Shown in pieces: positions 56,978 to 64,000 of a stretch of DNA of 64,000 nt (positions are counted from its first letter, which is position 1; each line of letters begins with the position of its first letter). The notes beneath the pieces are model-generated. The model did not search any database, had not been told where the DNA came from, and worked only from the letters and a program-made list of their open reading frames with translations. This DNA is from Acanthaster planci. Lineage: Eukaryota > Echinodermata > Asteroidea > Valvatida > Acanthasteridae. The stretch lies in the NCBI RefSeq assembly GCF_001949145.1, contig NW_019091579.1, positions 136,256-200,255 on the forward strand. Reading direction: 5' to 3'. The position numbers and the translations under genes were made by a program.

Positions 56978-59900
56978 CTGAAGGTTATTATGAAGAAACA
57001 GAAGGTGAAGAATAGAGGAAAAAGAAATCTCTAAAGCATTTATTGTTCTCTTTTCGTTTTAAGCAACTTCCATTTTTCACAGGCGTAAGTTCAAGGGCAT
57101 TGCTACCGGTAGACCATTTTGAATGGGGGGGTGCCACATGAAATTTGCGGACAGACCATCATGCAAAACCGGAGTGTACTGTAGTCCGATTCCCTAGCTA
57201 AACACTTACATGTACCTGACATTTTTTTATTTTGCCGACAGAACATGATTTTGCCAACAAAACTAACCAACAGGGGGTGTGACAACCCCGAAACTTCTCC
57301 TCTAGCAATACTCATGCCTGAATTCTCAAATATCAATACATGTCATCACTGTATTCATGAAGAGCCACACATGTAGATTTTGGGGGAAAACAATGGTTTT
57401 CGAGAAATTGCCCGAGAAGCTTCTCCTCTTTCAAAACAGCTACAAGTAAACGCAGTAAAACCTCAAATGGCTCTTTGTGAGATAACTTTTGCCAGAACCA
57501 AGTCCAGGTAATTAAATTGAAAAAAATGGTTAATTAACCAAATCAATTAGAAAAGATGTGTTTCTGTTCATGAAATAAAAAATCCATGTTTTCCTACTTT
57601 TTGGCCCTTCTGTGCGATGTATTTTTCCATAGGTAAGGAGCCCACATGTTCATGTGCGCAACTGTTACATTGTAATAAAGATGTGAGGCTCTTCATGAAA
57701 ACAAAAATCTTACTTGACCTACATGTACTTTTTGGCAGAAAAATTCTACTGTCCACATGTCTTCATGAAAATGGGGACGAATATATGTATACCATTTGTA
57801 CAGTAGGTATTTCATTTTCTTGAGGATAAAGGTTGAAATTAAAATTAAAAACAGTTTCTTTTAAGATGATATTCTTTTAACTTCGAAAGAACATTTTTTT
57901 TTCCACCTCGGTGATTTACATGTAGGCTTTTAGCAGTGTTGAAAAAATGTTGACTCCATAAGAAATACATGTAAGCTTACACATACTGTACATGTACATG
58001 TAAGTCTGACTTCCAGTGGAAATGGCTGCCAATTTCCTCGATAATTTTTGTGGACTGACAGAGCAGTAACAAACGAGCTAAACTTAAAAACAATGACCAC
58101 TACGATATCACTTATGGCCACGTTTCAGGAAAAATGAATCCCAATGGAATCTACAATGTACATGTATAGGGGTATGAAGTAATATCCTTACCACTGCAGA
58201 CCACACTTATAATGGAATGAACACTGTGATATCCTAAACAAGTGCTCGACACAACCAACAAACATTTGTATAACATGAAGTGGAAGTTGTATAGAGTGAA
58301 TGACATGTAGAGTGCTGGACCCTTGAGCCACGTGGTGTTCACTCTTCTGCACCTGTACATGTAGCTCAGTTCTGCATGGAATTCTATTAGCAGGAGCGTG
58401 AACTAATTTTGTGTTAATTAATTTATTGAACTGTGTTCCAAAAATTATTAATGACCCAACTCAACTCTGGCCAGCAGATTAAGTGACCTGTTTACAACTC
58501 TGAAGTACTGTTGAGTGTCAGGAGTATTTTGGCCACAATGGGACTCAGGCCTACATGTACATGTACAGGTAGAGGGCCAACAGCATACATGTACATGTAC
58601 ACACATGTTCTGCAAACACAGAAGGTTCACACCAAGGCTAAATACTGGTAGAAATGGATCCCGAACCAACTTTTTGTGGGAGGAGGCCATTTTCAGAAGG
58701 GGGGGATTCAACCTTTTTAAGTACCGTTTATGGCTTTTCTGAGAGGAAACGTTAATTTTTGAATATGTACATGTATATAAAGTTTGTGATGACCAAAGAA
58801 TACATGTTAGACCCCTTTTACAATCGCACTTCCCAATGAAGAATGACTCAGGCCATACACTACTTTTAAGATAAATTTCATAATTTCTAGCTTTTTAATC
58901 ATCACAAAGTTGTTCATTGTTTAGAAATGTTCATGTTCTCCATGCAAACAGATTAAACAAATAACATTTAAAATAGTGTAACATGATGCATAGCCAAATA
59001 TTTAACAGTTTGTCATAAATGCAAATTAAATAAACACATGATTTTGCATAATTTAACATCAGCTGCACGTTACATACATGTACATGTTTACCATATTGAA
59101 ATGATGTGCACTTTCATGTTTCATGCATTTTAACAATCTGAAATGAAATAAAAATATTACATGAATACACTGTTTCCGATATAACTTAACTAATATAAAT
59201 GAAAAGTTTTATGCAAAGTTAACTTTCCAGGCTTTCCTGGTGCTGCCAAAAGGTAATTGCTTACATGTAATTGCATGTACATGTAGCTGCTTATACATGT
59301 ACTGTACATGAACCAGTAGATACCACAAACCAGTGAGAAGCAGTCTGCCTACACATGTATACAACATACGGTACATGCAATGTCTGCTGGCAACCAGCTT
59401 TTACAGCAGAGTGCATAATTATATTGTCAATACATCATAATTACTAAAATTTAATGCAACTGCAACTTCAGTTGATCAAATGTTTAAAATTTTCTCTTAT
59501 GTTAATTCTTGCATTGAGGTTTAATAAGAAACAACGAACAAGCCATCTGTCTTTACTGGTAGTTCAATCCTCCAGATGGGCATTATTGTGTGAACAGGTC
59601 TTCCTCATGGTCACACATGTACGTGTACATGTTATTCAATGAGATCTGTACAGCAGGTTTGAGATATCAGTTTTAGCAATTCAGTCACACCTTCTAAAAG
59701 GTTTACAAGTAAAATCAAGTTTGTTGTCAAGTAACTTGCACATCAGTTGATCAAGTGAATGACTAATTAGTACTTTCGGCCCTGTCTGATTTTGGCCACA
59801 CTCCCATTGTGCTTCGCAAGACAATGGTCCCTCAGTGTTTAGACAGAGCCATCTTCTGTGAAGTTGTATCTTCAGTCTTTCAAATCTAAAAGTACCAGCA

Positions 59901-61439
59901 CCTTCATTGTAAGAAACTGTCCCAAGGTCTTTATTATGGCAATTCACTTTTACAAGTGAAGACTGCTACTGGACCATCCACCTTCTGTACGATATACGTG
60001 ACAGCTGTTAATATGTAAAACATGATTGATTGAAGGACAATTTCCCTCTAACACAGTACAGAACCTTGTCTTCTCACTAATTTTCAGTGAATGAAAATGG
60101 ATGTAAATATCCACATTCAACCAACAGGTGAAGTTGTCTCATGCACCAGTACAATGATAGAGCATTAACTGAAACAGACATCAGCACTTTTTAAGATTGA
60201 GATCATGTCACAAAGTACATGTACTGTACAGGTATACATGTGAGGGACTGGTCCTGCCATTTCCCTTGAACAGCACCTGTGTGAATAAATTGCCACGAAT
60301 CTATCAAATGGTGATATTTAAAAGCTTCTGGTAAGAAAGGTCTCCAGAAAATAATTCAAGAAGTGAAAAATGTCATCTTTACGACAATGAAAAAAAATTA
60401 TTTTTTTACGTAACTTTGTGTATCATTTTCACATTTTGGTGGGTTTACCTTCAAGTAACTTTGATGCCACATGATAACCGTTTTTTTTAACTTCACATCG
60501 TTTTTCATTGGGACTCATTGTTTCATCATTTTCCATGTTTTTCACCTTACTTAGTGCCCAATTTTCACACTTTTATCAAATTTCCCTAGGGTCAATCAGT
60601 CTGGAAGACTGATGAATTGTTTGTATCCATCAGTTCATTTCTTCAAGATCGAGAGCCATTTGTCTGAAATGTGGTTCGTTTTTCATGCAGATTCAAGTTT
60701 CCACACTGAGTCCGACATGACTGACAGCAGTCAAAAATGAGATGTCCGGTTTTGGGGTACGGCATACACGTACACGCACACCCCCTGGATATGAGTGCGT
60801 TTTGGTATGAGTTGACTTTTACTGCATTACACTAATACGTACAATGACATCAAACTGCATGACTAAAATGCACAAACAAAAACTTTCTGTTCTCACTCAT
60901 ACGGTTTCCTTCTTGCATGATACTTTCTCATTAGAGCGTTCATGATATTCCTAATTATTCACAAGAAGGGAAATGTCAGGGAAAACCAGGCAAAACTGAA
61001 AAAATCCCCTCTGCAATGTTGGTTTCACTTCCAACTTTGTTACTTTGGAGGTACACTGTACATAAGAAAAAGGGGCAAAAATTTGGCGGAAAATGGATTT
61101 TCATCGTGTGCAAGTTAACAAAAGGAACTTTGGGTGTTGAAATACTAATCAGTATGGAAGTGAGGGGCAGACAACTACATGTATATCTGAGCTTCATTTT
61201 GATCAATTACAGTTTGGGGTCCACCTGTCCAAGTCAAGAGCCATTTTACTGGCTTCTGGCTGTAGTGGGATTTGGTACACATGCGCACCAACTCAGTGAG
61301 GGGTACTGACATACAGTATGTACATCTACATTGTAGGTTGCAAGTAGCAACAAGATTACTTTACCTGTCCATAGTCAAAATACAGCTCGTGCCCATGCCC
61401 TTTTAGACAATGGGCACTGTAGTTCATCAAACAATCCCT
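56978..61439. other. Region upstream of the first WDR59 exon found, rich in ACATGTAC
   Basis: AT-rich sequence with many ACATGTACATGTAC runs (for example near 57988, 58554, 58587 and 59276). I looked for the missing WDR59 N-terminal exons here and did not find them. The right part may be the 3' UTR of the reading frame at 61440-62516; the nearest AATAAA on the minus strand is at 59935-59930. A repeat-like block with a G-run occurs near 57084-57330. Confidence 0.4.
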
Positions 61440-62516
61440 TCAAATACTGGTAGATTTGTCTGGCTTTTTCTTCTTACTAGAGTTGACCATCACAGAAATG
61501 AGACTGTGCTGTCTGCTTGAGAATGTTGGTGCATATGCGCTGGGCCGCCGCTGCATCCACTTGCTGGTCTCAGCCGGTTGGTAGGGCAACAGGGGATCAC
61601 TCAATTCACTCTGGATGAAGGCCTCCACAGAGAGTAAGGGGTCATCTGTTGGGGTAAACCTGCTGCTGGGCGGCCGGTGACTGCCGCTGGCCAGTGTGCG
61701 CTGTGACCGGGAACTCAGTGTCTGCTTCGATCTGTGAGACCATGTGGATGCCCTTGAGGCATTCCGCTGTCGCTCGGGCTCCGTCATCATCGTGAACCTT
61801 GACCCCGCACTGTGACCTCTGTCCAGTGTCCCGGCACTGAAAGTGCCGGATAATGGTCGGACTTCCTCTTGCAGCAGCGAATCCACTCGCTTCCGAAATT
61901 CCTCAAAGGATGGTGGTTTGCTCGAGGGGCATGGTGCAGTTTTGGGTCTTGCTTTGAGAGAGTTGAACCCTGAACGGGAAGCTGTGACTGCAGAGGGGGC
62001 CTTTGGTCGCCTTGTCATATATTCTCTGGGTTCTGAGGTGTCAAGCTGATCATTCCAGCCAATGGTTCTTTCTTCAGACACCTCCATGTCCTGTTCCACC
62101 TTCTGCAAGATGGAGTCAAATATCTCATCCGGAGTTCTGTCATCCACCTTTCGGGCCACCTCCTGATGCTCAAACTCCTCTTTGATGTCCCTCTCTGGTG
62201 GACGCCTCTGCTGGTGGAAGAACCGCAGCAGTGAAATGCGCTTGCTGTACTTGCGGCTCTCCAGCCTCTGCCCGTACATGAAGAGCGGCACCCGCTTGTC
62301 CTGGTAGGAAGCGAATGCCGACAGGGAGCCGGTGCTGGAATGCAGCAGGTGGAGGCCATCCTTCAGGCTGCGCATGTTCTTGTTGACCACACGCTCCGAG
62401 TGCTGATGCTCCTGTTCATACAGCCGCTTCTGCAGCCGCAATCGGTTCTCCTCGTTGTCGTTGAACCGCTTGGCCTCCAGTTCCTTCGGAGTGTTGAACC
62501 CCTGACGTTGGGACAT
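61440..62516 (-). CDS. Hypothetical protein, 358 residues, single exon
   Basis: An open frame from ATG (62516) to TGA (61440), much longer than any other gap-free frame in the window, with balanced codon use and conserved-looking composition. The N-terminal third (about residues 1-120) is charged and likely helical: ELEAKRFNDNEENRLRLQKR, LYEQEHQHSERVV, then SLSAFASYQDKRVPLFMYG. Residues about 120-170 are acidic (TPDEIFDSILQKVEQDMEVS). The rest is rich in serine, arginine and proline and is probably disordered, with a short acidic SVEAFIQSELSDPLLPYQP near residue 310 and a basic KKKKPDK near the end. I do not recognise the family. It lies on the same strand as WDR59 and upstream of it, so it is either an independent gene or nested in a WDR59 5' intron. 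An upstream untranslated or coding exon cannot be excluded. Confidence 0.75.
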   Translation of the reverse strand: MSQRQGFNTPKELEAKRFNDNEENRLRLQKRLYEQEHQHSERVVNKNMRSLKDGLHLLHSSTGSLSAFASYQDKRVPLFMYGQRLESRKYSKRISLLRFFHQQRRPPERDIKEEFEHQEVARKVDDRTPDEIFDSILQKVEQDMEVSEERTIGWNDQLDTSEPREYMTRRPKAPSAVTASRSGFNSLKARPKTAPCPSSKPPSFEEFRKRVDSLLQEEVRPLSGTFSAGTLDRGHSAGSRFTMMTEPERQRNASRASTWSHRSKQTLSSRSQRTLASGSHRPPSSRFTPTDDPLLSVEAFIQSELSDPLLPYQPAETSKWMQRRPSAYAPTFSSRQHSLISVMVNSSKKKKPDKSTSI

Positions 62517-64000
62517 GACTCAGACATGGGTGCCTTCACTAGCACGGCAGCATTCTAAGTTGGGGTGACTCAACTGGCTAAAGCATGCCATATCACACTC
62601 TCTGTAGACATCTTATTAGATTAGTGTCATGGTGAGTTTGCCCAGTTAATAAATGAGCTTACAGTGGTTATATATGTGTACAGAGCAAAGCCAATCCGTG
62701 TATAATAATTAATGAAGGCACTTGAAATAAGTGACAACTACACTGTAGGCAGTCCTGTACCAGATTCCTTCTGTTCGTTGCCAATGATCGCTTGATTGCC
62801 TGGATACCCAGCCGATTGGGGGTTGTCAGTGCAGAGAGCAAACACGGCATTAACACACGTATATATCTAATCAAATCGTACTCCCCTCGGTGGTTCCATG
62901 CTGACGGTTCCACTTTTAAAAAAAACCACAAGTGGAGTTTGTTTTTCCAAAGCGACACTGTTTCGGAGTGGTGTTGGTGACAGCTGAGTGTACGAGTTCA
63001 TAAGTGTTTGCCTTGGGTACATACAAACAGATTAGCAGGCATACAAAGTTCTTTGTCATGAACAAAAATGTGTCGATCAAATGTCAGGCAACTGTACTGA
63101 AACTGCAACTTTGAAGGATCCTGGTTCCTCTGTCCATCAAAGAGTTATCACAATGGACACAATTTTAAGAGCGCAGCATGAATCCACAAGAATAGTATGC
63201 TACATTGCACCTGCTCGTTGGGTGTAACTACATGTATACAGTAACATTTTTCATGTTCTCATCCTGACGATGAAGCACAAAAAAAGCAAACACCAACACA
63301 AGAATTTGTTGGCACGTTGGCCATTTCCCTTCTCATCGGTCAGCTGAGCCAATCCTTGAAAATTGTCCAAATGATGTCAATCACTGGGCTGGCAAACAAG
63401 GAATACTCAAAGAAGTCCTTCCCTTCAGTGTTCAAACCACATTCACACTGCCAAACTCAGAAACTTTAGACAATAATGAGCCTGTCGCCATACAATCCTG
63501 CTCAGGGGGCCAAGCTTGGCACTGGGGTGTCAAAACTCAACTTGTAGTTCCTCTCCAATTCAATGCCAACCCAAACAATTGTCATGTATGACAAGCAGGT
63601 CCTTTTTTACCATCAAACATTCCTCAATGGTACCATGCTGGTAACCCCAGCTGCCTTCTGTGTAACCTTACACCCTGGGTGACTGGCCTACATGCTCCCC
63701 AGCCTCTCTTGTTGTCATGGCATCCAATTTTTTTGTTTACTCCCAGTCACTTGTTCCAAAGGGAGGGGGTTCAACTCTGGTCCACTTTTTAGGAGCTGGG
63801 TGGTTGCTACAGTGACATGTGCCTGCTGATCTCAAATTACCACTGATCTCAAATTAAAAAAACAAACTAAATGATGAGGCACATCTTGTCAAAGTAAACT
63901 GTAGAGACAAGTGTCTTTTGCAGCAGATCAGCAGAACAGGTTGTAGCAAGGAGAAAACACCACTCTACAAACATGTAGGTCATCATTTCACAGAGTTTTT
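62517..64000. other. Right end of window, no gene seen
   Basis: Directly upstream of the 358-residue frame. It should contain that gene's promoter or 5' UTR, and possibly early WDR59 exons beyond it, but no convincing exon, TATA box or repeat could be identified. Confidence 0.35.

Noticed and set aside
59681-59947. 88-residue minus-strand frame as a missing WDR59 exon
   Set aside because: It has no WD40 pattern and no similarity to the WDR59 N-terminus as I know it.

Overview
This is eukaryotic genomic DNA, most likely from a marine invertebrate deuterostome. An echinoderm is my first guess, with amphioxus or a hemichordate possible. Reasons: short exons in long introns with clear GT-AG sites, very many ACATGTAC motifs, tRNA-like SINE pieces, MITE-like foldbacks, and one gene clearly recognisable as metazoan WDR59. 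It comes from a draft scaffold with two runs of N (4753-5551 and 26424-27316).

Left part (about 1.1-38.6 kb): two copies of one large multi-exon gene in head-to-head inverted orientation. Copy A is on the minus strand (start codon 20544, stop 1114) and copy B on the plus strand (start 22133, stop 38570). I could place 20 coding exons in each copy, at matching order and, except exon 16 of B, matching phase. The exons of copy A join in frame into about 1,317 residues. The protein has an acidic N-terminus, an alpha-helical, TPR-like middle and a beta-rich C-terminal part that may be a propeller. I do not recognise the family. About 1.6 kb separates the two start codons and may hold a bidirectional promoter. 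Divergence is uneven: exons 2-6 and the 279-bp intron 5 are close to identical, while exons 14-16 differ strongly. Exon 16 of copy B carries a 5-bp tandem duplication and does not read through in one frame.

Middle (38.6-42.1 kb): no gene found; tandem repeats and a TIR element.

Right part (42.1-57.0 kb): the WDR59 gene on the minus strand, a subunit of the GATOR2 complex that controls mTORC1. I placed 21 phase-consistent exons covering the protein from mid WD40 domain to the C-terminal zinc-binding end (880 residues). The first 100 or so residues were not found. One intron uses a GC donor, and one splice acceptor lies inside a 34-bp tandem duplication.

Far right (57-64 kb): a 358-residue intronless reading frame on the minus strand (61440-62516) of unknown family, in a region rich in ACATGTAC. 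Repeats throughout include a decayed Penelope-like element, a 23-bp palindromic minisatellite, several foldback elements and a dispersed family carrying a GTCTTGTGACTG-type array.
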